DNA from: Alkalihalobacillus sp. LMS39
GTDB taxonomy: Bacteria; Bacillota; Bacilli; Bacillales; Bacillaceae_F
Assembly (NCBI RefSeq): GCF_022812285.1
Contig: NZ_CP093300.1
Coordinates: 1,302,001 to 1,366,000 of the forward strand
Reading direction: 5' to 3'
DNA length: 64,000 nt
Within the stretch, counting starts at the first letter, position 1, and each line of letters opens with the position of its first letter. Made by a program: the position numbers and the translations under genes. The notes below the pieces were generated by a model. It saw nothing but the letters and a program-made list of their open reading frames with translations, did not search any database and was not told the DNA's origin. Positions 7,211 through 14,088 of this stretch are shown piece after piece.

Positions 7211-8065
7211 GTGGAAATTAATCGAAAAACCTATGGTGGATTGATTTTAGTAATAGCTTATCTGAATCTTTTAAGAGGAGGATTTGAACATATAGGTGGA
7301 CTCTTGACCTCGTTACTTTTTTGTATTGTTGCGGTAATGTTCTTGAAAGATAAAGAGCAACGTTGGTATGAAAACAAGTGGTTTAAAGGTTATGTTAGTG
7401 TTCAGGTCCTTATTTTTACAATGTTTTTATATGGAGTTGTGTATGATTTAAAGTTAGATTGGCTTGTGCCTGATGGTGCACTGTATGCGCGTTTATACCA
7501 TTCTAGTGATATAGGATTTGTATCTATGATTTTATACTTCATTACTTGGTTTGTCTTTACCTACTGTTATATTAATCCGAAGAAACACTGGTTTGCACGG
7601 TGGCATATGTCGATATGGGTACTGATTATTTTTATTGTCTGGAATATGGCTATGCTGAATCATTACCAATATGTTGATGAAGATTCGATACATAGTAATG
7701 GTCTGTTCTCTTCAACAACGATATCATTGGACAAGGTTTGGATGATGAGGATCGAACCAAAAATTAAAACGTCATACCGAAGAACGGGTAATAAAGAGCA
7801 ATATCTTTATTATGATTTATCTTTTTACAGTCGTGAAGGGAAGACGACCACCTTTAAAGATATGCTTTTAACTGAAAAGGACATCCATGCCGCTGTGATG
7901 CTGGCTAATAAGTTAGAAGAAAGCGATCGTGAGGTAGAGGCTAGAGTAGGTCAACTTATTTTGATGTCATCCGAGGTGTCGACGATGTTAGAAAAAAGAT
8001 TAAACGAGATAGATGAAGAATTGGCAGTGCTATTTAGAGAGACTTTTATGGATGATGGCAGTTAG
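7211..8065 (+). CDS. Integral membrane protein, unknown function
   Basis: 284 aa from the GTG at 7211, which has AGGGGG about 8 nt upstream. The frame opens at an ATG at 7136, but that codon lies inside a duplicated non-coding box, so the upstream start is unlikely. Five hydrophobic segments fill the N-terminal half. The C-terminal half is soluble, with SFYSREGKTTTFKDMLLTEK and a charged helical tail (KRLNEIDEELAVLFRETF). Its length and topology resemble PH-like YdbT/YcxB membrane proteins only loosely; I do not recognise the family. Confidence 0.65.
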   Translation: MEINRKTYGGLILVIAYLNLLRGGFEHIGGLLTSLLFCIVAVMFLKDKEQRWYENKWFKGYVSVQVLIFTMFLYGVVYDLKLDWLVPDGALYARLYHSSDIGFVSMILYFITWFVFTYCYINPKKHWFARWHMSIWVLIIFIVWNMAMLNHYQYVDEDSIHSNGLFSSTTISLDKVWMMRIEPKIKTSYRRTGNKEQYLYYDLSFYSREGKTTTFKDMLLTEKDIHAAVMLANKLEESDREVEARVGQLILMSSEVSTMLEKRLNEIDEELAVLFRETFMDDGS

Positions 8066-8146
8066 GGGTTAGAAAGGACGAATCACTTTATCCCAGTTCA
8101 TATAAATGACGAATCGCATCTATTCCGCCCCACAATAAGCACAAAA

Positions 8147-8177
8147 AAGGAATAAAGTTAGTATGAACATACATGTT
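8147..8177 (+). promoter_or_regulatory. Duplicated upstream box, copy 2
   Basis: AAGGAATAAAGTTAGTAT followed by GAACATACATGTT. It matches the box at 7108-7140 apart from a two-base gap and one change, and ends 8 nt before the ribosome binding site of the phosphatase gene. Confidence 0.4.
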
Positions 8178-8191
8178 ATTCACGTAAGGAG

Positions 8192-8785
8192 TTGCTTCTA
8201 ATATTTACGAATGTTTACTTTGTTAGACACGCTCACTCTGTTTATACACCAGATGAACTTGAACGGCCGTTATCGGAAAAAGGGCTTTCAGATGCAAGAA
8301 AGGTTACAAAACTATTTAAAAACGAAGAAATCGATATAGTAGTTTCAAGCCCTTATAAGCGAGCAATTCAAACGGTAAAAGGGACAGCGCAAACAATAAA
8401 TAAAGAAGTTGAAGTGGTAAATAATTTTAAAGAGAGAACGTTAACGATAGTCCCAGCCGAGGATTTTACTCGGGCCATTAAGAAAGTATGGGAGGATGAA
8501 AATTTTGCATGGGAAGGTGGAGAGTCCAATGTTGCCGCTCAACAAAGGGGAGTAGAAGCCTTATACCATATACTAGAAAAGTATAAAGGCAAAAATATTG
8601 TTATTGGGACTCACGGTAATATCATGGTATTAATCATGAATTTTTTTTCTAAACAATATGATTATACATTTTGGCAAAATCTCGATATGCCCGATAATGA
8701 GAAGGAGTTAATAAAAGTGGATCGAGTATGGGGGACATCAGCTAATCCATGCCATAAAGGTGATTCTTTAAATCTTTGTAACTGA
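8192..8785 (+). CDS. Histidine phosphatase family protein (phosphoglycerate mutase-like)
   Basis: About 197 aa. The catalytic RHAH motif (FVRHAHSVYTP) near residue 12, SSPYKRAIQTV (second phosphate-binding Arg) and GTHGNIMVLIM (second His) define a branch-2-like histidine phosphatase. The substrate is unknown and it acts in the cytoplasm. The start is uncertain: AAGGAG (8186-8191) abuts the TTG at 8192, and at normal spacing only non-canonical ATA or TTT codons precede TNVYFVRH. A start-codon mutation or sequence error is possible. A methyltransferase gene follows within 15 nt. Confidence 0.82.
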   Translation: MLLIFTNVYFVRHAHSVYTPDELERPLSEKGLSDARKVTKLFKNEEIDIVVSSPYKRAIQTVKGTAQTINKEVEVVNNFKERTLTIVPAEDFTRAIKKVWEDENFAWEGGESNVAAQQRGVEALYHILEKYKGKNIVIGTHGNIMVLIMNFFSKQYDYTFWQNLDMPDNEKELIKVDRVWGTSANPCHKGDSLNLCN

Positions 8786-8798
8786 GGTGAGTATGCTA

Positions 8799-9382
8799 AT
8801 GACAACAAAATATCGTTCAAATACATATATCCCAGAAATTGTTCAAAGAAGTAAGGCCATAGCGAACAGATATAGCTTTGAACATTCTTGTTCTGATGAG
8901 GTTGGGAGGTTGTTGTCCGTACTAGTGGACAAATAACAAAGGGGAAAATTCTTGAAGTGGGAACTGGCTTTGGTGTTGGGAGTTCATGGATATTGTCCGC
9001 TATAGCTCCAACAGTTCAGTTAATTACAGTCGATCATTCAAAAGAAGTAGTGGACATAACGGCGAATCACCTTAAACATCCTAATGTGGAATTTGTTTGT
9101 GGGGATTGGAAAGAAGTGATGGCTAAAGGTCCGTTTCAATTTATCTTTGCTGATGCGGCAGCTGCAAAGACAATGGAAGGAGAGTTAATGTTACAAGTAT
9201 TAGCTAATGGTGGGATGTTATTGATGGATGATTTTACACCAGAAGAACATTTCCCGGAAGAATGGAAAGTCAAACCTGATAAAGTAAGAGAATTTTGGCT
9301 AAACCAAAAAGACCTAGTAGCGACAGAAATCTATGTAACACCGACGTCCTCAGTAATTCTCGCAACGAAAATGAGGAAATAA
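8799..9382 (+). pseudogene. SAM-dependent O-methyltransferase, frameshifted
   Basis: An ATG at 8799 (GAGGTGA 8 nt upstream) starts MTTKYRSNTYIPEIVQRSKA... ending SDEVGRLLSVLVDK with a stop at 8934. The rest of the protein continues in another frame: ITKGKILEVGTGFGVGSSW, where ILEVGTGFG is SAM-binding motif I, then TVDHSKEVV, FIFADAAAAK and LLMDDF, ending at 9382. One base appears to be missing around 8914-8920. Restoring it would give a normal class I methyltransferase of about 194 aa. Either a real frameshift or a sequencing deletion. Confidence 0.75.
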
Positions 9383-9408
9383 GATCATAATACAAGGAGG
9401 GGAAAAAC

Positions 9409-10725
9409 GTGACACTTAGTTTACAAATAACTCCGCTTGATTCGTATATTGATGAGGAAGTGATGATTAAGATAACTGGATGTCCAACCGATAAAGAAGT
9501 GATGCTCGTAGCCAAAGCATATGATGATACAAATAAGGAATTTTGTTCATTTGCTTCCTTTCGTGCGGATCAAAATGGGGTAGTGGACTTATCTATACAA
9601 CACCCAGTTGAAGGTACTTATGAAGAAGCAGATAGTGCAGGGTTATTTTGGTCTATGAAGCATCTACAATCTAAATGGGATGATTACTTTGAAAAAGTGA
9701 AAGCTGATGAGGTAAAGATAAATATAGACTTGCTAGTAGAAGGAGAAAAGCATGAGTCAGTAACGGTAACAAGGCATTTTTACAAAGAAGGGGTTACTAG
9801 AGAAGCAATTCAATTTGATGAAGTAAGGGGGACTCTGTTTTATCCCGAGTCGGAAGGAAGATTCCCGGCTGTAATCGTGTTAAGCGGATCAGATGGAGGA
9901 ATGCAGGAACATGCGGCGGCATTGTTAGCTACAAAAGGATATGTCACATTGGCTCTTTCATATTTTGCTGGTGAAGGAGTACCGAAGGATCTTGAAAATA
10001 TTCGATTAGAATATTTTGAAAAAGCGACGATGTGGTTGAAAGAGCATCCTAAAGCAAATGGTGAAGTGAGCTTAATTGGCTACTCTAGAGGGGGCGAACT
10101 CGTCTTACTTCTCGGTGCTACATATGATTACTATACTTCAATTATAGCAGGTGCACCGAGTGCCTATGTAACAGCAGGAATGAAAAATGGGATTTTTGCT
10201 CCTATCCCCGCATGGTCTTTGAATGAAGAAAATTTTCCATATATAAAATTTAAATACAAGTTCTCTACGATGTCCCATTTATTTAAAAATTGGATAACGA
10301 GAAACCCAATTTCTTATCTTTCCATTTGGGATAATTCGTTGAAAAATGAAGAAGCTGTGAAAGAAGCAAGAATTCAAGTTGAAAATATAAAGGCTCCAGT
10401 CATGTTTATTGCAGGTGGAGATGACCAATTATGGCCATCCGATCGTTATGTGAAAATAATGGAAAAACAACTAAGGGTAGCATCAGATACTTCTCCTCAA
10501 CATCGTTTTTTATATTATAAAAACGCTGGCCACTTTCTCTCTTTTCCATATAGTTTCGTTAATTTGCCTGCCAATGTATTTATGAATGCCGGTGGGGGAA
10601 TGACAATGACATTTGGTGGAACGAAGGCAGCCAATGCCGCAGCAGCAAAAGAAACATGGGGTGAAATCCTTGAATTTTTGCAAGTGAATACAGCGCTTAA
10701 AAAAGAAGAGACAATCGCTAAGTAA
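9409..10725 (+). CDS. Acyl-CoA thioester hydrolase/BAAT-type acyltransferase
   Basis: 438 aa, GTG start with AAGGAGGGG upstream. Residues 1-125 form the N-terminal Ig-like domain typical of the bile-acid-CoA:amino acid N-acyltransferase/acyl-CoA thioesterase family (PLDSYIDEEVMIKITG). An alpha/beta-hydrolase domain follows, with VLSGSDGG, the nucleophile elbow GYSRGGE (Ser near residue 226), the acid loop GGDDQLWPS and the catalytic His in NAGHFLSFP. Predicted to cleave an acyl-CoA or related activated ester in the cytoplasm; natural substrate unknown. In some relatives the nucleophile is Cys, here it is Ser. Confidence 0.85.
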   Translation: MTLSLQITPLDSYIDEEVMIKITGCPTDKEVMLVAKAYDDTNKEFCSFASFRADQNGVVDLSIQHPVEGTYEEADSAGLFWSMKHLQSKWDDYFEKVKADEVKINIDLLVEGEKHESVTVTRHFYKEGVTREAIQFDEVRGTLFYPESEGRFPAVIVLSGSDGGMQEHAAALLATKGYVTLALSYFAGEGVPKDLENIRLEYFEKATMWLKEHPKANGEVSLIGYSRGGELVLLLGATYDYYTSIIAGAPSAYVTAGMKNGIFAPIPAWSLNEENFPYIKFKYKFSTMSHLFKNWITRNPISYLSIWDNSLKNEEAVKEARIQVENIKAPVMFIAGGDDQLWPSDRYVKIMEKQLRVASDTSPQHRFLYYKNAGHFLSFPYSFVNLPANVFMNAGGGMTMTFGGTKAANAAAAKETWGEILEFLQVNTALKKEETIAK

Positions 10726-10763
10726 CGAATGGTTTCACTGTGGTTAGTTTGAGTTGTCGGTAA

Positions 10764-10943
10764 CGGACATTCATTCCGCTATTTCATGATAAAGCTACGT
10801 TTTTCAAAAGCTATTGGACATCTGTTCCGTTAAATGAACGAAAGTATAAAAGTTTCAATAGTAATTAAGGGATATAGCGGAACAGATGTCCGATAGAAAT
10901 GTAAAAATAGGTGTTCTTTATAAAATAGCGGAATATATGTCCG
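10764..10943. repeat. Four-dyad intergenic element, copy C
   Basis: Dyads start at 10764 (CGGACATTCATTCCG), 10815 (TGGACATCTGTTCCG), 10878 (CGGAACAGATGTCCG) and 10929 (CGGAATATATGTCCG). Spacing is 51/63/51. It lies between the acyl hydrolase and the tetR promoter. Confidence 0.9.
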
Positions 10944-10981
10944 ATAAGGTAAGCTGGTTACATTCTTTGACCACACAAAAG

Positions 10982-11029
10982 TTGTTGGAGTAATTGTTAT
11001 GTGGTAATATTAAAGTAGAATGACAGTCA
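10982..11029 (+). promoter_or_regulatory. Candidate tetR promoter and operator
   Basis: TTGTTG (10982-10987), a 17-bp gap, then TAATAT (11005-11010) forms a plausible sigma-A promoter. Just downstream TGACAGTCA (11021-11029) is a short palindrome within TGACAGTCAGTCA, a TetR-type operator pattern that would allow autorepression. Confidence 0.45.
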
Positions 11030-11059
11030 GTCAGTTGGTGAATATTAGGAGGATTGATA

Positions 11060-11644
11060 ATGAAAGTGGACAATAAATATGAACTAATTGTGGATGCATC
11101 AATAAAAATCATGAAAGAAAAGGGGTTCGAAAAAGCTTCAGTTTCTCAAATTGTGAAGGAAGCGGGAGTTGCTCAAGGAACCTTTTATTTATATTTTGAT
11201 TCAAAAAGTGCTGTAGTGCCAGCTATTGCGAAGAGGATTTTAAATACACTGCTTGCAAAGATAAAGGAAAGTCATCTTCTGTCAGGGTCGATTTTTGAAA
11301 CGATTGAGATGGTCATTGATGTTACATTTGAAGTGACAAAAGAGTATAACGAATTAATTTTATTTTGTTATGCGGGAATGGCTTATTATCATTCTTTTGA
11401 CATTTGGGAAGAGATTTATCAACCGTATTATGATTGGCTAGAAGAACAATTAAACTCCGCTAAGGAAAGTGGCATGATTACTCCAAAAGTGGAAATTGCC
11501 CCATTGACAAGAATGCTTATTAATCTTATTGAAACTTCAGCTGAAGCCTATTATCTTTCAAATCAAGCAAAGAAAGAATCGGCAATTACAAAAACTCAGG
11601 TCATGACATTTATAAAGAGTACACTGACTGACTATCATTCATAA
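11060..11644 (+). CDS. TetR/AcrR family transcriptional regulator
   Basis: 194 aa, start ATG at 11060 after AGGAGG. The N-terminal HTH covers about residues 8-55: IVDASIKIMKEKGFEKASV, then QIVKEAGVAQGTFYLYFDSK, the standard TetR helix 2-3 motif. The C-terminal ligand domain is unassigned. The CDF transporter begins 23 nt downstream, so this repressor probably controls that transporter and itself through the TGAC/GTCA site in its leader. Confidence 0.9.
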   Translation: MKVDNKYELIVDASIKIMKEKGFEKASVSQIVKEAGVAQGTFYLYFDSKSAVVPAIAKRILNTLLAKIKESHLLSGSIFETIEMVIDVTFEVTKEYNELILFCYAGMAYYHSFDIWEEIYQPYYDWLEEQLNSAKESGMITPKVEIAPLTRMLINLIETSAEAYYLSNQAKKESAITKTQVMTFIKSTLTDYHS

Positions 11645-11666
11645 TTAAAAAATTATGAGGTGTACT

Positions 11667-12584
11667 ATGTTTACGAAAGCATCTGAGAAAAAGCTGTTAA
11701 AACTATCAGTCTTTGGTGCGCTCTTTTTTGCAATACTAGGAATCGTCTGGGGAACATTGATTTCTTCATATTTAATTATTTTTGACGGGTTATATTCATT
11801 TGTAAGTGTGATGCTGTCTCTGTTATCTCTTCTTGTTGCGCAATATATAAGTAAAAGTGATTCAAGAAGATTCCCCTTTGGTAAAGAAATGCTCGAACCT
11901 GTCGTCATTATCGTGAAATATGCAGCGATATTAATTCTTTGTTTACTTTCCGTTTGGGCAGCTATTGATGCAATGTTATCAGGAGGGCGGGAAATTAATG
12001 TAGGCCATGCTCTTATTTTTGCTGTTGTTAATACAGTAGGTTGTGCGGGTGTATATTTTTTACTAAAGAAAAATAAAGCAAAATCTGGCTTTATTCAGGC
12101 TGAAGCGAACCAGTGGAGAATGGATACGTTATTAAGTACAGCAGTTTTGGTAGGTTTCTTCTTCGCTGTTCTACTTTCATTTACTCCTTATCAAAGCGTG
12201 ATTCCTTATGTTGACCCACTTATGGTCCTTCTTGTGGCGGGATATTTCCTTAAAGTTCCGATAACTGAAATGAGTAAAGCATTTAGAGAAGTTCTTGAAA
12301 TGTCACCAGACCAACCTATTCAAACGAGGTTCAAAGAAGTCACTACTTCCATTGAAGCTCGTTACAACATTCAAGAATCAATTGTCCGTATCGCCAAAGT
12401 AGGAAATAAACTATTTATCGAAATTGATTTCATCCTTGATGAACATTCAAAAAATGTAACAATATCTGAACAGGATGAGATCCGGGAAGAAATTTTTCAA
12501 CATACAAAGGATGTAGGCTATAAAAAATGGCTTACAGTTTCATTTACAAACGAGAAAAAGTGGGCGGAAAAGAGGTTAGTGTAA
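11667..12584 (+). CDS. Cation diffusion facilitator (CDF) family transporter
   Basis: 305 aa from the ATG at 11667 (GAGGTG upstream). Six membrane segments lie in residues 10-200, followed by a cytoplasmic C-terminal domain of about 95 residues. The metal-site helices appear as LIIFDGLYSFVSV (Asp in TM2) and WRMDTLLSTAV (TM5), but the usual HxxxD of TM5 reads WRMDT, so the transport-site histidines are replaced and the substrate cannot be inferred. Predicted divalent metal/proton exporter in the cytoplasmic membrane, cotranscribed with the tetR gene. Confidence 0.85.
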   Translation: MFTKASEKKLLKLSVFGALFFAILGIVWGTLISSYLIIFDGLYSFVSVMLSLLSLLVAQYISKSDSRRFPFGKEMLEPVVIIVKYAAILILCLLSVWAAIDAMLSGGREINVGHALIFAVVNTVGCAGVYFLLKKNKAKSGFIQAEANQWRMDTLLSTAVLVGFFFAVLLSFTPYQSVIPYVDPLMVLLVAGYFLKVPITEMSKAFREVLEMSPDQPIQTRFKEVTTSIEARYNIQESIVRIAKVGNKLFIEIDFILDEHSKNVTISEQDEIREEIFQHTKDVGYKKWLTVSFTNEKKWAEKRLV

Positions 12585-12674
12585 TATTTTTTGTAGCGAG
12601 TAGTGACGTTATATCTTCTAGTTTTTTGGAGGATATGAATGTAAGAAGATGAAGCGGATGGAGGGGAAGTGCTG

Positions 12675-13469
12675 ATGTTACAGTCAGGATATGGTCTTGA
12701 TGAGAATGGATTTATTGTGAGTGATGTTAGCCTTGAAAAAATAGACCAAACTTATATGTCCTGCATACGAGAATGTGTGGATAGTATTAAAAAGTTGTTT
12801 CATCAGCAACTGCACAGCATATATGTGTACGGTAGTGTCGCACGAGGGGAAGCCGTTGTGGCTACATCTGATTTGGATATTATTGCTATGTTTAAAAGCG
12901 AGTTGTCGTCAAGTGAAGTGGATGACTTAAGGAAGCTAGCTGCGGGTTTATCACAAAAATATGTTGATTTAGTTCGTGAAGTTGGTATCGCGATTGCCTA
13001 TTATGACTATACAGTAGACCCAGTGAATTACTATGAAAATGCATTTCTAGCAGAACTATGCGTTTGTGTGCATGGTGAGGATCTTGGTGAGAAGTTTGGT
13101 CCTTACAAACTCTCACCAGAGATAGCGATCCGTTTTAATGGTGATATTCGTGAAGTGCTTACAAGAACATTAACAAGGATAGAAACAGCTTCTAGTGAAG
13201 ACTTACCAAAAATTATACAAGGCTTTGCTCGTAAAATCATTCGAACATACTATTCAATGGTGATGGTACGTTCCCGCATATGGACAACGCGCCTACATGA
13301 GCAAGCTGACATTTTTCTTTTTTACTTTCCAGAAAAGAAGCCAGTTATCTCTACACTATTCAACTTGATAGAGGAAACAGTGATGGATAGGGAAGCTGTT
13401 TATGAATTGTTTAAATTAGAAGGTGAGTGGGCAAGCCTAAATTTTGCGCACGAAGTCTATATTTCTTAG
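12675..13469 (+). CDS. Nucleotidyltransferase domain-containing protein
   Basis: 264 aa; the ATG at 12675 has GGAGGGG about 8 nt upstream, while a GTG at 12669 is too close. The polymerase-beta-type motif YVYGSVARGEAVVATSDLDI (GS...DxD) sits near residues 45-66, with a further Asp in YVDLVREVGIAI. The C-terminal half is helical, as in aminoglycoside-adenylyltransferase and MNT/HEPN-like proteins. It probably transfers a nucleotide to an unknown acceptor. No HEPN partner gene is adjacent. Confidence 0.75.
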   Translation: MLQSGYGLDENGFIVSDVSLEKIDQTYMSCIRECVDSIKKLFHQQLHSIYVYGSVARGEAVVATSDLDIIAMFKSELSSSEVDDLRKLAAGLSQKYVDLVREVGIAIAYYDYTVDPVNYYENAFLAELCVCVHGEDLGEKFGPYKLSPEIAIRFNGDIREVLTRTLTRIETASSEDLPKIIQGFARKIIRTYYSMVMVRSRIWTTRLHEQADIFLFYFPEKKPVISTLFNLIEETVMDREAVYELFKLEGEWASLNFAHEVYIS

Positions 13470-13477
13470 CAAATAAC

Positions 13478-13765
13478 GGAGAGGGAAAGAGTGGAATGCC
13501 CTTCATAAAGGCGATGAAGGACAGAAAGAAGAGAAAAAGCGAGAGAAGTGTCCTTCATAAGAGTGATGAAGGACAGAAAGAAGAGAAAAAGAGGGAAAAG
13601 TGTCCTTCATAAGAGCGATGAAGGACAGAAAGAGAAGAAAAAGTGAGAGAAGTGTCCTTCATAAGAGCGATGAAGGACAGAAAGAGAAGAAAAAGCGAGA
13701 GAAGTGTCCTTCATAAAGGCGATGAAGGACAGAACGTGAGCCAAGGAGAAGAGAAGTGTCCAATA
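13478..13765. repeat. Tandem 52-bp dyad array 1
   Basis: Units begin GAAGGACAGAAAGA at 13516, 13568, 13620, 13672 and 13724, an exact 52-bp period, with a partial unit before. Each contains the dyad GTCCTTCAT-N7-ATGAAGGAC separated by a purine-rich arm (GAAAGAGAAGAAAAAG). The last unit runs into a GTCCAATAG/CTATTGGAC hairpin (13758-13782). ORFs that cross the array are repeat artefacts. Confidence 0.95.
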
Positions 13766-13785
13766 GAACGAGTCTATTGGACAGA

Positions 13786-13813
13786 CCCCAAGCTTAAGGC
13801 TTGGGGTTATTTT
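13786..13813 (+). terminator. Rho-independent terminator
   Basis: CCCCAAGC, TTAAG loop, GCTTGGGG, then TTATTTT. It follows directly after array 1 and its terminal hairpin, upstream of the carbohydrate cluster. Confidence 0.85.
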
Positions 13814-13822
13814 AAAAGATGG

Positions 13823-13990
13823 GAGTATAAATTTTTGGTCTAGCAGCGAAGCTTTGAAAGCTTATTCAAGAAGAGCGAAGGCTGTGCACCTGCGGGTTTC
13901 ACCACAAGAAGAGCACTTGTGGTTCACTGTCAAAAGAGGAGCAGGGCTCCGCACTTCGCTAGAAACGAAAAGACGCTCCGCGTTTTTCTT
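13823..13990. repeat. Structured ~165-bp repeat, copy 1
   Basis: Begins GAGTATAAATTTTTGG and ends GACGCTCCGCGTTTTTCTT. It contains internal inverted repeats: AGCGAAG with CTTCGCT, and CCACAAG with CTTGTGG around GAAGAGCA. The local base composition is more GC-rich than its surroundings. Homologous copies are at 44926, 45098 and 54962, with a fragment at 55409. No ORF. Confidence 0.8.
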
Positions 13991-14046
13991 ATAAACCACA
14001 TGTCGTAGGATACCTAATTAAAGCGCTGTCATAATCTCACATAATG

Positions 14047-14069
14047 TTGTAATATTATAAATATTACAA
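14047..14069. promoter_or_regulatory. Perfect 10-bp inverted repeat before the AraC regulator gene
   Basis: TTGTAATATT-ATA-AATATTACAA, about 20 bp before the putative start of the membrane AraC regulator. The symmetry is perfect, with a 3-bp centre, as in an operator. The regulator that binds it is unknown. Confidence 0.5.
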
Positions 14070-14088
14070 AACTTGTACGTACATTGTG

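Noticed and set aside
11655-11667. Upstream ATG for the CDF transporter
   Set aside because: It overlaps the GAGGTG ribosome binding site that serves the ATG at 11667.
12892-13116. Minus-strand frames opposite real genes (for example here, 29-kb and 49-kb regions)
   Set aside because: They are shadows of well-supported plus-strand genes, with no start signals or recognisable domains.
13427-13843. Lysine/arginine-rich reading frames across array 1, and a similar one at 27455-27784
   Set aside because: They arise from translating the 52-bp repeats, have no proper start signals, and end in hairpins or biased sequence.
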